Positions 17,616 to 25,803 of a DNA stretch of 64,000 nucleotides are shown here, piece by piece. The notes under the pieces were generated by a model. It was not told the DNA's origin and made no database searches. It saw nothing but the letters and a program-made list of their open reading frames with translations. The DNA is taken from assembly GCA_036703315.1 (NCBI GenBank), contig DATNPH010000008.1, positions 1 through 64,000 on the forward strand. The letters run 5' to 3'. Origin of the DNA: DATNPH01 sp036703315. Its GTDB lineage: Bacteria > Cyanobacteriota > Cyanobacteriia > Cyanobacteriales > Coleofasciculaceae. How positions within the stretch are numbered: position 1 is the first letter of the stretch; the number at the start of each line of letters is the position of its first letter. The translations under genes and the position numbers were made by a program.

Positions 17616-18100
17616 ATCCTGACGGGATGACAATCGGGCTAGAAGGCAGGCTGAATCAGCGCCATAGCTTTCAGACCTCGCTGAAAAAATAGCAGTTTAT
17701 TGCGCTTGACTCTCATTAATTCAGTAACCAAATTTGACAAAAACTCCATACCAGCTACCTATAATTGCCCGTATGAACGCAACCAAAAACGGCTATGTTG
17801 CTGGGAAGAACGCCCTATTTCAGTCATGCGACTTACGTATTTTTGTTGTACGCTGAGCTTAATTTTTTGCCATGAGCAAGCGTACAAGTGTAAGCAATTG
17901 CTATCAGTAAGACTAGGTTGGTTAGTCTCTCCACAGAAGCCTTAGAGCCTTCCAGATCTGTAGCCGCCACTTATTACCTATGAGCAAGCCTCAATCCCAC
18001 GCTTCGCGTGGTAGCTGACCCGGTTGTCGCCCCGTAGCCCTGTCAACGTGGCAGGTTTTAGGTGTTATACCAATTCACTAAATGACTGCTACAAATCACT

Positions 18101-18130
18101 TCCCCTGCTCCCTCTGCTCCCCCTGCCCTT
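18101..18130 (+). repeat. CT-rich short tandem repeat
   Basis: Imperfect repeats of the CTCCC(C)TG type, a low-complexity sequence often found between cyanobacterial genes. Confidence 0.6.
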
Positions 18131-18157
18131 CATCTGTAGTCAAACTTAAAGTGAAAC

Positions 18158-18277
18158 GGTGTTAGGTGGTAGGTTTACAGGTATGCCTGACTCTTCCAGA
18201 ATCTCCCCAAAACCCTAATCTTTCCAAGTCAACGCCATAGCTTTTCCCCTAAAACCTACCACCTACGAGCTAACACC
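18158..18277. repeat. Large inverted repeat
   Basis: Left arm 18158-18176 (GGTGTTA joined to GGTGGTAGGTTT). Right arm 18252-18264 (AAACCTACCACCT) and 18271-18277 (TAACACC), with a 6-nt asymmetry between the two blocks. The loop is 75 nt. Resembles a small non-autonomous element or strong cruciform. Confidence 0.6.
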
Positions 18278-18537
18278 AAGACACAGGGCTAGTTGTCGCC
18301 CCGTCAGCCTCATGCCGTAAGATGTCTGCCTTGGCTCCTGCGTGAGGTAAATGAATCTCCAACCGCTCCTGGAAACCCAAGCGGGTTGATTGAAGTCAAG
18401 CTAAGTAGGGCGGCACTGTCAGTCCACCCTGCTTCTTGAGTATCAGAAGTGCCATGTTGGTGCTGCACAAGTGTTCAATTGTCAACAATTCACCCACTTT
18501 GCCCTTTACTTTGAATCCAAGGATCACGAACCCTGCG

Positions 18538-19641
18538 ATGCAACTCAACCAATTGAGTTTTCTACTCTTCATCCCGTTAATTCTGGGCACAACCCCATTC
18601 GGAACGATCGCACACGCGGCAACCCCTCGTCCTCTAACTCCGACTCAACAAACGACCGCCTCGCTCTGGCAAGAAATTCCGCTTCCTCAAAAAATTTCCT
18701 ATCAGGGCGATCACTTGGCGCTGCGCCCCGATGGGCAGGTGGTGGCGGAGGGAGACAACCGAGCCATTCGACTCTGGAAGGTGGGAGAAGGAACCGCCCT
18801 TCGTACTGTTGCCAGCTTCCCTGAACTGTCCAGTGAATCCCAAGTTGGTGCGATCGCGTTTAGTCCTGACGGCAAGATCCTGGCTGCCAGTGTGTATCTA
18901 CCAGAACAACAAACTTTCTTGATCAAACTTTGGGATGCTGAGTCGGGGCAGGAACTTCGCACCCTTCGCAGTCAGCTAATGCCGAAGGTGTCTGATCGCA
19001 ATCCAGACGGCTCCCCGCGCTATCGCTCGGACTCTAACATAGTCTTCAGTCCCGATGGTAAGCGACTAGTCAGCGTGGTTGGCAATAACTCAATTGTGCA
19101 AGTATGGGATTGGGCATCGGGAAAAGTAACCCAAACGTTTGCCGGTGGTGATGGAACGGCGATCGCGTTCAGTCAGGACGGTCGATCACTGGGACGGGGT
19201 GGCGAATATGCAATTTATCTATGGGACTTGCAAAGTCGGCGGCTTATCCAACGCTTCAGCAGCAGCCATCCGTTGGGGAACTTCGTCTTTAATTCCGACA
19301 ATACGTTGCTCTACAGCACGTCCAAGGCTGCACCTGGCAACACAGACCAGAGTATTCAAGTTTGGAACGTGAAGACTGGACAAACCACGCGGCGATTTGG
19401 CACTGGCAACTGGAGTAGCCAGATCAGCTTGAGTCCCGATGGCAAGACGGTGGCAATCGGTGGCCCTAGCAGCAGTTTGGCGTTTGTGGATCTGATGCAG
19501 CCGCAAGCTGTCACCCGAACTGATAATGTCTTTCCCAGCTGGAGTGGATTGATGGCATTCGATCGCACTGGATCGATCTTTGTGATGGCAAACAGTTCTG
19601 AAGTGAGACTCTGGCAACACCGCCCTAATTCAACTCGATAG
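18538..19641 (+). CDS. Exported WD40-repeat protein
   Basis: Protein of 367 aa: an N-terminal signal peptide (FLLFIPLILGTTPFG, likely cleavage after AHA) and a beta-propeller of WD40 repeats. Repeat cores seen are AIAFSPDGKILAAS with IKLWDAESGQELRTL, NIVFSPDGKRLVSV with VQVWDWASG, AIAFSQDGRSLGRG with IYLWDLQS, FVFNSDNTLLYS with IQVWNVKTGQT, and a closing ISLSPDGKTVAIGG. Upstream in-frame starts exist to 18436, but ATG 18538 places the signal peptide at the N terminus. Probably a periplasmic scaffold; partner unknown, no functional neighbours. Confidence 0.85.
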   Translation: MQLNQLSFLLFIPLILGTTPFGTIAHAATPRPLTPTQQTTASLWQEIPLPQKISYQGDHLALRPDGQVVAEGDNRAIRLWKVGEGTALRTVASFPELSSESQVGAIAFSPDGKILAASVYLPEQQTFLIKLWDAESGQELRTLRSQLMPKVSDRNPDGSPRYRSDSNIVFSPDGKRLVSVVGNNSIVQVWDWASGKVTQTFAGGDGTAIAFSQDGRSLGRGGEYAIYLWDLQSRRLIQRFSSSHPLGNFVFNSDNTLLYSTSKAAPGNTDQSIQVWNVKTGQTTRRFGTGNWSSQISLSPDGKTVAIGGPSSSLAFVDLMQPQAVTRTDNVFPSWSGLMAFDRTGSIFVMANSSEVRLWQHRPNSTR

Positions 19642-19748
19642 AAACGATGCAATTCAATCAATGAGTCATGATCGTCCTTCTGTCCCTAGTGAGCAGTTTT
19701 GCCGTGCTAGAAGTTGTTCTTCCTTAATATTCACTCGATCAATCACCT

Positions 19749-22166
19749 CTAAGCGGCTTTGATGGTAATTGGTTTAACCCCTTCAACAGCTGATGTCACC
19801 TGACCAATAACACAGCTATGGGTATAGCCTAAAGTCTTGAGTAAGGTTATACAATTTGCAGCTTGGTCAGCTGGAATTGTGGTTAAAAGGCCTCCAGAGG
19901 TTTGGGGGTCGAATAGTAAGGGATACTTAGACCGAAGGACGCTGCCACGTCCCACTGTTACTCCTGGCGTCGCTACCGCTGACGCTCGTAGACTCGCTAA
20001 CGCGTCGCTAACGCTAACGCGATCGCTAAGGCACAATTCAGGAAGACTACTAATAAAACGAGATGCTCGTAAATTCTGCGGCTGGAGAGAACTCGTAATT
20101 CCCATTTGCAATGTATCAATTGCCCCTTCCAAAACTGGAATTGCTTCTAAATCTAATTCAACGGCGACTCCTGAGGCTTGAATCATTTCGAGTAAGTGCC
20201 CTAGCAGCCCAAATCCAGTAATATCCGTGCAGGCAGTCGCTCCATGTGCGAGAAACACCTTGGCTGCGGCTTGGTTGGAGAGTAACATCGACTCAATAGC
20301 CTGGTCAATCCATCGGCCTTTTGCCTTGTAGCGCATGTCAGCTGCAAATAGAGTACCAGTTCCTAAAGCTTTGGTGAGAATCAGGACTTGACCAGGTTTC
20401 ATGCCACCTTTTCGCAGCAGTTGGTCAGGATGAACCAAACCATTGCAAGATAAGCCAAACGCTAATTCGGCTCCTTCTGTTGTATGACCCCCAACAAGGG
20501 GAGTCTGCGCTTGCTGTAGAACTTTCATCGCACCAGAAAGCAACTGGTAAAGAGTTTCCTCAACTATGTCTTCGTTGGCATAGGGAATCGTTACCACGGC
20601 TAAGGCACTCTGTGGTGTTGCGCCCATAGCGAAAATATCGCTTAGGCAGTGATTGGTGCTAATTTGACCAAAGATAAACGGGTCATTGATTAAGGTACGG
20701 AAGTAATCGATAGTATGTACCATCAGTTGCCCTACTGGAACCTGAACTACAGCTGCATCATCCGGTGTTTCAAGACCAATAAGAATATCGTTTCGTTCAG
20801 CTGGGTGATGTTCAATTTGCAGTCGTTGCAAGACTCGTTCTAGCGTTGTACTAGCAACTTTAGAACCACATCCAGCACAACGCATCGGATTTTGGATTTT
20901 AGGTCGCTCGTTGGTAAGCCCAAACGCTCGCGCTGGATTTCGGATTGTTTGGATTGATAGTTGCTGAGTCTCAAGGGCAAGTTGCTCAGACTCCGGATTC
21001 ATTTTTGGCAAGTTACTGAAACGGTGCATGAACTTGCGATCAATGTAATCTTTCCAACGCCATAGGAGTGGAGATTGCCAACCTAATGCTCCCCAAGAGG
21101 CGATAGCTTCTTGATCACCAGTACCAATTAAGCTTAAGTAAAGCTTCTGTGGCTTGTAGGTTTGGAGCGGTTTTTCTAGTAAGATTCGCCGTAAATTTTG
21201 AAAAAGTGGCTTTCCCTGACGAACAGCAAATACCCCAGCTTTGGGACGGGGATGATTAATCATTGTGGCGATGTCACCAACGGCAAAGATGTGAGGATGA
21301 GAGATAGATTGCAAGGTGTCGCTTACTAGGACAAAGCCTTCTGAGTCTGTCTTCAAGCCGGATTGCTGAATCCATGGCGAGGCAGAGGCTTGAGTTACCC
21401 AAAAGACATAATCACATTCCACCACTAGCCCCGACTCACAGATAACTTTGTCGGGTAAAACCTCACACACGCTTTGTGAGCAATACACCCCAATTCCACG
21501 TTCAAGCAAAATTTCTTGTAAACGTCTGCTTACCCAGTGGTTATAAGTAGGTAATAGTTCAGCACCTCGATGGATTAAATTAATTTTGAGATTATCTATT
21601 GATTGTTCGGCATTTTTAAACACATGATGCAAGCGACTTTGCATATTCATTGCCAGTTCAACACCACCTGCACCACCACCGACAATTGCTAAACTAATTG
21701 ATTTTTTTGGGTTGTGGGTAACTACCTCCAGTAAATTGTTCCATGCTTTCAAAAACTCCGGTACAGGTTTAGCGGGAATCGCATAGTCTTCTGCCCCCTG
21801 TATAGAAAGTTTTGCGGAAGTGCTACCAATATCAATAGATAAATAGTCAAAACTTACAGGCGGATGGTTGGCGCAAATCACCTTACTGTTTTCTAAGTCC
21901 AGACCAATTGCTGAGTCAAGGTATAACTGAGTCTGAGCGAACCCTGCAAGGCGTCGCAAGTCGATATGACATTCATCGAAATTGTAGAATCCGGCAACGT
22001 GACCGGGTAACATGCCGGAATAGGGCGTGTGAGATGTATCTGTAATCAGCGTCAGGCGAACTCCCGGCAGAGGTTTCATACCGAACATTCTCAAGGCGAT
22101 CGCATGGGTATGACCACCGCCAACTAGCACTAAGTCCTTTACAATCGGATGGATTGCCTGTTGCAT
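19749..22166 (-). CDS. selD: Pyridine-nucleotide oxidoreductase fused to SelD
   Basis: 805-aa fusion. Residues 1-about 400 are a FAD/NAD(P)-binding NADH dehydrogenase-like domain (LVLVGGGHTHAIALRMFG, a second nucleotide motif LAIVGGGAGGVELAM, and HIFAVGDIATM). Residues about 425-805 are selenide,water dikinase, which makes selenophosphate from selenide and ATP. The catalytic Cys is in RCAGCGSKV, and PTDDAAV-like metal/ATP motifs (ETPDDAAVVQV), GGHTTEGAELAFG and LLFDPQTSGGLL are present. This fusion is known in cyanobacteria. Near residue 725 a low-complexity stretch (SDALASLRASAV) derives from an inserted DNA repeat. Selenophosphate would serve tRNA selenouridine synthesis or selenoproteins; neither partner gene is in this window. 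Confidence 0.93.
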   Translation of the reverse strand: MQQAIHPIVKDLVLVGGGHTHAIALRMFGMKPLPGVRLTLITDTSHTPYSGMLPGHVAGFYNFDECHIDLRRLAGFAQTQLYLDSAIGLDLENSKVICANHPPVSFDYLSIDIGSTSAKLSIQGAEDYAIPAKPVPEFLKAWNNLLEVVTHNPKKSISLAIVGGGAGGVELAMNMQSRLHHVFKNAEQSIDNLKINLIHRGAELLPTYNHWVSRRLQEILLERGIGVYCSQSVCEVLPDKVICESGLVVECDYVFWVTQASASPWIQQSGLKTDSEGFVLVSDTLQSISHPHIFAVGDIATMINHPRPKAGVFAVRQGKPLFQNLRRILLEKPLQTYKPQKLYLSLIGTGDQEAIASWGALGWQSPLLWRWKDYIDRKFMHRFSNLPKMNPESEQLALETQQLSIQTIRNPARAFGLTNERPKIQNPMRCAGCGSKVASTTLERVLQRLQIEHHPAERNDILIGLETPDDAAVVQVPVGQLMVHTIDYFRTLINDPFIFGQISTNHCLSDIFAMGATPQSALAVVTIPYANEDIVEETLYQLLSGAMKVLQQAQTPLVGGHTTEGAELAFGLSCNGLVHPDQLLRKGGMKPGQVLILTKALGTGTLFAADMRYKAKGRWIDQAIESMLLSNQAAAKVFLAHGATACTDITGFGLLGHLLEMIQASGVAVELDLEAIPVLEGAIDTLQMGITSSLQPQNLRASRFISSLPELCLSDRVSVSDALASLRASAVATPGVTVGRGSVLRSKYPLLFDPQTSGGLLTTIPADQAANCITLLKTLGYTHSCVIGQVTSAVEGVKPITIKAA
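19978..20003 (-). repeat. In-frame dispersed repeat inside selD
   Basis: On the minus strand this reads GCGTTAGCGAGTCTACGAGC plus six bases, matching 24 of 26 bases of a segment inside tnpB (26584-26609). Neighbouring bases (19965-20030) are further GCTAACGC/GCGATCGC repeats. They encode an insert not expected in SelD proteins. Confidence 0.75.
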
Positions 22167-22282
22167 CTGGTAAAGCCAGTTCTGTTGTGTCTGAAATTAT
22201 GGTAATTGCCAAGACAAGCAATCGACTGATTGAAAGATTACGCTAAACTACGCCTTGTTCTTCTCAGCATGCGAGTATCCCG

Positions 22283-22888
22283 ATGATCGACCTTTATACC
22301 TTCACAACCCCCAACGGGCGCAAGGCTTCTATCATGTTGGAGGAAGTCGAGCTTCCCTACAATGTCCATAAGATTGACATTACAAAAAATGAGCAATTCA
22401 CGCCTGAATTCGTAGCAATCAATCCCAATAGCAAAATTCCTGCGATCGTTGATCAAGATACTGGTATCACAGTTTTCGAGTCAGGTGCTATCCTCATTTA
22501 TTTAGCTAAGAAAACAGGTAAATTTTTACCGACTAATGACAAAGAGCATTTTCAAGTATTGTCTTGGCTCATGTTGCAGATGGGCAGTGTTGGACCCATG
22601 TTAGGGCAGTTGAACCACTTTAAGAAATTTGCCCCAGAAAAGATTCCTTATGCAATAGAGCGTTATCAGAAGGAGACACTACGGCTTTACAGTGTTTTAG
22701 ACACACAATTAGCAGAGCGAGAATTCCTTTGTGGTGATTACTCGATCGCTGATATTGCCACTTATCCTTGGATTGCGATTTACGAATGGCAGGGGCTAAC
22801 GCTAGACTCTCACCCAAATCTCAGGCGTTGGGTGGAGACTTTGCAGCAGCGTCCAGCAGTAGAACGTGGGATGGCAGTACCTGCTTAG
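22283..22888 (+). CDS. Glutathione S-transferase family protein (YfcG-like)
   Basis: Cytosolic GST fold of 201 aa. The N-terminal thioredoxin-like domain has LYTFTTPNGRKASIMLEE, typical of the YfcG/YghU (Nu-class) group, in which a Thr/Asn region rather than Cys binds glutathione and disulfide reductase activity is found. NPNSKIPAIVD supplies the cis-Pro, and FESGAILIYLA the glutathione gamma-Glu contact. The C-terminal helical domain ends with SIADIATYPWI. Divergent from the SelD fusion gene across about 115 bp. Likely role: thiol/disulfide maintenance or detoxification. Confidence 0.92.
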   Translation: MIDLYTFTTPNGRKASIMLEEVELPYNVHKIDITKNEQFTPEFVAINPNSKIPAIVDQDTGITVFESGAILIYLAKKTGKFLPTNDKEHFQVLSWLMLQMGSVGPMLGQLNHFKKFAPEKIPYAIERYQKETLRLYSVLDTQLAEREFLCGDYSIADIATYPWIAIYEWQGLTLDSHPNLRRWVETLQQRPAVERGMAVPA

Positions 22889-23041
22889 AAGGCGTCCCCA
22901 AAAGTTCATCTTTTGTAATATTGTTCAGCTTTATTCGCCCTGTTTTCTTAACGAGCAACTAACAACTAACGACTAGGATGGAGGCAAGTTATCCCTATGG
23001 CAACTGATTAAAGTTGTCTTGCAACGCTTGGATTGTCTGAA

Positions 23042-25588
23042 ATGCCCCGATTTTGTCGTCGTCTGTGTCGCTTCAGTTTTCTATTCCTGGCTGGATTTGT
23101 TCTCTGCCTTAGCTTGAGTGTTTTGCCAATTAGACAAACAGCTGTAGCCGCTCAGTCAAATTCAGCGGATCAGGTTGTTCGTGCTGGGATTGAGCACTAT
23201 AAAGCCGGCAAATTCAACGAAGCGATCGCACTCTGGCAACACATACTCCCACAAATTACAGAGGCTAAAGATCGGGCAGCGGTTCACAACAACTTGGCGC
23301 TGGCTTATCGCCAAATCGGACAACTAGGGGAAGCGACACAAGAGTGGGAGCAAGCCATCCAGATTTACCAGCGTCAAGACAATCAGACAGCACGTAGCCA
23401 GTTACCAAAGCTACTGACAGAGCAAGCACAAGCTTACAATGACCTGGGACAAAATCGACGAGCGATTAAACTATTGCAGTCGGCGCTAGAACTCACGAGG
23501 CGAAACCCAGACTCGCGAACCCAGGCAGCAACGTTGGGAGCATTGGGTAATGCTTATTGGGCTGTGGGTAACTACGAACAGGCACTAGACGTTCAGCAGG
23601 CGAGTTTAAAAATTGCTCGTCAGCTAAATCCAGACTATATTGCAACATCCCTGAATAATTTAGGCAATCTCTACATCAGCCGCTATGAACGATATCGCTA
23701 TCAGGCAAATACGGCTCATATTGCAGGCGATGAGGCAGAAAAGGCTCGGCTAACTCAGTTGGCAGAACAAGAGATGGCTACTGCTCGCTCGGCATTTGAA
23801 GAAAGCTTGCGGGAGACTCAGGCAGTGGGCGGCATAACCCACGTCAAAGCGTTACTAAATCTCAATCGTCTACTAGAACAACTACCCTCGCCTGACTGGA
23901 GTACGATCGCGAAAAACCGCGAACAGTCATTGGCACTAATCGAAACTCTACCAGACTCACGGGATAAAGCCTATGTCTTAATCAACCTGGCACAAAGTTT
24001 TAGGCGTCAGGCGTCAGCACAAAACAGTTCCTTAGACGCTCCTCTGCTGTTAAAAAAGGCAGTCAGCGTTACGAGAAACATAGGGGATCGGCGGGCGGAA
24101 TCCTTTGCTTTAGGTAGCTTAGGGCAAATTTACCAATCAGATGGTCAATCCTCTGCCGCGATGGAGTTAACGCAACAAGCGCAATTAGCGGCAGGGCAAG
24201 CTAATGCGGCTGATAGTGCCTACCGCTGGCAGTGGCAAGCTGGGCGATTGTTGAAGATAGCTGGGAAGACTAAAGATGCGATCGCATCTTATGAACAAGC
24301 GATTACTACCCTGCAAAGCATTCGCAGTAATCTGGTTACAGTCAACACAGAGTTACAATTTGACTTCCGTGACTCAGTAGAACCCGTCTATCGAGAGCTG
24401 ATGCAACTATTGCTAGAACCATCGGGGGTTAGTAGTCAACAGCAACAAGAAACAAACTTAACTAAGGTTATCGATACTCTAGAATTGCTCAAGTTGGCAG
24501 AACTGCAAAACTACTTTGGCAACGAGTGTGTAGAAGTTGCCCAGGCAGATGCGAAAAGCGAGGCGAGTCAGCTGGATGCCAATGCCGCAATTATTTACTC
24601 AGTCATTCTCAATGACCAAACACAAATGATTCTGCGCTTGCCGAATGGTCAATTAACTAGCTATGCCGTTTCTCTAAATCAGGAGCAAATGCAGCAAGAA
24701 ATTGACCAGTTGCGCAAGTTTTTGGAAAAACGTTCAACGGACGAGTATTTACTACCTGCCCAAAAAATCTACAACGCCCTGATTCGTCCCTTGGAAGCAG
24801 ACTTAGCAGCCGCCAAGGTTAAGACGCTGATTTTTATCCAAGATGCAGTACTCCGTCAAGTGCCAATGGCAGCATTGCATGATGGTCAACAGTTTTTGAT
24901 TGGGAAGTATGCGATCGCTACAACTCCTAGTCTCAGCCTTACCACTCATACGACTGCTCCGGAGCACTATTCGGGTGCGTTGATTATGGGCTTAACTTTA
25001 GAGCGTCCACCCTTTGACGCCCTAACGAATGTCCGAGCTGAAGTGGCTGGGGTTCAAAAGATTCTAGGCGGCACCGAGCTTCTGGATCGCGATTTTACTC
25101 TGGCAACTCTGCAAAAGCAGTTGCAAAACAAAAGTTACCCAGTTGTTCACATTGCAACTCATGGCAAATTTGGAGTAGATGCCGCGAGTACTTTTTTGTT
25201 AACCTTCGACTCACGCATTACTCTTGAGCAAATTGATGAAATCTTGCGTGAAGCGAAGCTGTCCCGACAACAGTTGCGACGAAGCCAACAACCAGTGGAA
25301 CTGCTAACATTGAGTGCTTGTCAAACGGCAGTTGGTGACAATCGAGCGGCGCTGGGAATTGCGGGTGTAGCCGTTCGCGCAGGTGTCAGGAGTGCCCTCG
25401 CCAGCTTATGGCACATCAACGATGAAGCGACAGTGCCATTGATAGAAGAGTTTTACACTCAGCTGGAACAACCAAATGTTACTAAAGCCGAGGCACTACA
25501 AAAAGCTCAGTTGAAGATGATTACTAATTTAGAATACTCTCACCCAGCTGTTTGGTCGCCTTTTATCTTGATTGGCAATTGGCTTTAG
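23042..25588 (+). CDS. Exported TPR-CHAT protein
   Basis: 848-aa protein: signal peptide (FLFLAGFVLCLSLSVLP, cleavage likely after AVAA), about six to eight tetratricopeptide repeats (about 45-420), a helical linker and a C-terminal CHAT domain (about 540-848). CHAT is a caspase-fold peptidase family (HetF and separase relatives). The catalytic pair is visible: His near 706 in HIATHG and Cys near 759 in LTLSACQT. ATG 23042 is chosen over a TTG three codons upstream. No operon partner; tnpB has inserted downstream. It is a separate member of the family clustered at 30-45 kb, but lacks the shared upstream motif found there. Confidence 0.88.
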   Translation: MPRFCRRLCRFSFLFLAGFVLCLSLSVLPIRQTAVAAQSNSADQVVRAGIEHYKAGKFNEAIALWQHILPQITEAKDRAAVHNNLALAYRQIGQLGEATQEWEQAIQIYQRQDNQTARSQLPKLLTEQAQAYNDLGQNRRAIKLLQSALELTRRNPDSRTQAATLGALGNAYWAVGNYEQALDVQQASLKIARQLNPDYIATSLNNLGNLYISRYERYRYQANTAHIAGDEAEKARLTQLAEQEMATARSAFEESLRETQAVGGITHVKALLNLNRLLEQLPSPDWSTIAKNREQSLALIETLPDSRDKAYVLINLAQSFRRQASAQNSSLDAPLLLKKAVSVTRNIGDRRAESFALGSLGQIYQSDGQSSAAMELTQQAQLAAGQANAADSAYRWQWQAGRLLKIAGKTKDAIASYEQAITTLQSIRSNLVTVNTELQFDFRDSVEPVYRELMQLLLEPSGVSSQQQQETNLTKVIDTLELLKLAELQNYFGNECVEVAQADAKSEASQLDANAAIIYSVILNDQTQMILRLPNGQLTSYAVSLNQEQMQQEIDQLRKFLEKRSTDEYLLPAQKIYNALIRPLEADLAAAKVKTLIFIQDAVLRQVPMAALHDGQQFLIGKYAIATTPSLSLTTHTTAPEHYSGALIMGLTLERPPFDALTNVRAEVAGVQKILGGTELLDRDFTLATLQKQLQNKSYPVVHIATHGKFGVDAASTFLLTFDSRITLEQIDEILREAKLSRQQLRRSQQPVELLTLSACQTAVGDNRAALGIAGVAVRAGVRSALASLWHINDEATVPLIEEFYTQLEQPNVTKAEALQKAQLKMITNLEYSHPAVWSPFILIGNWL

Positions 25589-25677
25589 CTAAGCTCCTGA
25601 AGTGTCACACTACTTGCGCGTAGGGAATAGGTAATAGGGAATGGGAAGACTATTTTACAGAGAAGCGACGTTGAAAG

Positions 25678-25698
25678 CCCACGTCTTTTAAGCGTGGG
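25678..25698 (+). repeat. Left-end hairpin of the tnpB element
   Basis: CCCACG-TCTTTTAAG-CGTGGG. Six-pair stem, 9-nt loop identical to that of the right end. Confidence 0.75.
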
Positions 25699-25790
25699 AT
25701 GAAAACGAGCAACCGTACCCTTCGGGAACGCTAACGCGAACAGGTGGCGGAATAAATTCCGCCTATAAATGATACAATAAATACCAATAA

Positions 25791-25795
25791 GGAGG
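25791..25795 (+). promoter_or_regulatory. Ribosome binding site deciding the tnpB start
   Basis: GGAGG, 8 nt before TTG 25804. It overlaps an in-frame GTG at 25795, which is therefore unlikely to be the start. Confidence 0.6.
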
Positions 25796-25803
25796 TGATT
25801 ATA

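Larger units (their letters stand above)
17616..18537. other. Long spacer with palindromes and possible IS remnants
   Basis: About 920 bp without a gene I can support. It holds a small perfect hairpin (CCACGC-TTC-GCGTGG, 17997-18011), two direct copies of GTTGTCGCCCCGT (about 18023 and 18292), a CT-rich low-complexity run (18101-18130) and a large inverted repeat (18158-18277). The two short open frames here (17700-17945 plus strand and 18396-18590 minus strand) have no recognisable domain. The mixture looks like one or more decayed insertion elements. Confidence 0.5.

Noticed and set aside
17700..17945. Plus-strand 81-codon frame
   Set aside because: No ribosome-binding site or domain, Cys-rich unnatural composition, and it lies within repeat-rich spacer DNA.
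18396..18590. Minus-strand 64-codon frame, considered as a transposase fragment
   Set aside because: It overlaps the WD40 gene start and shows no transposase motif I can name.
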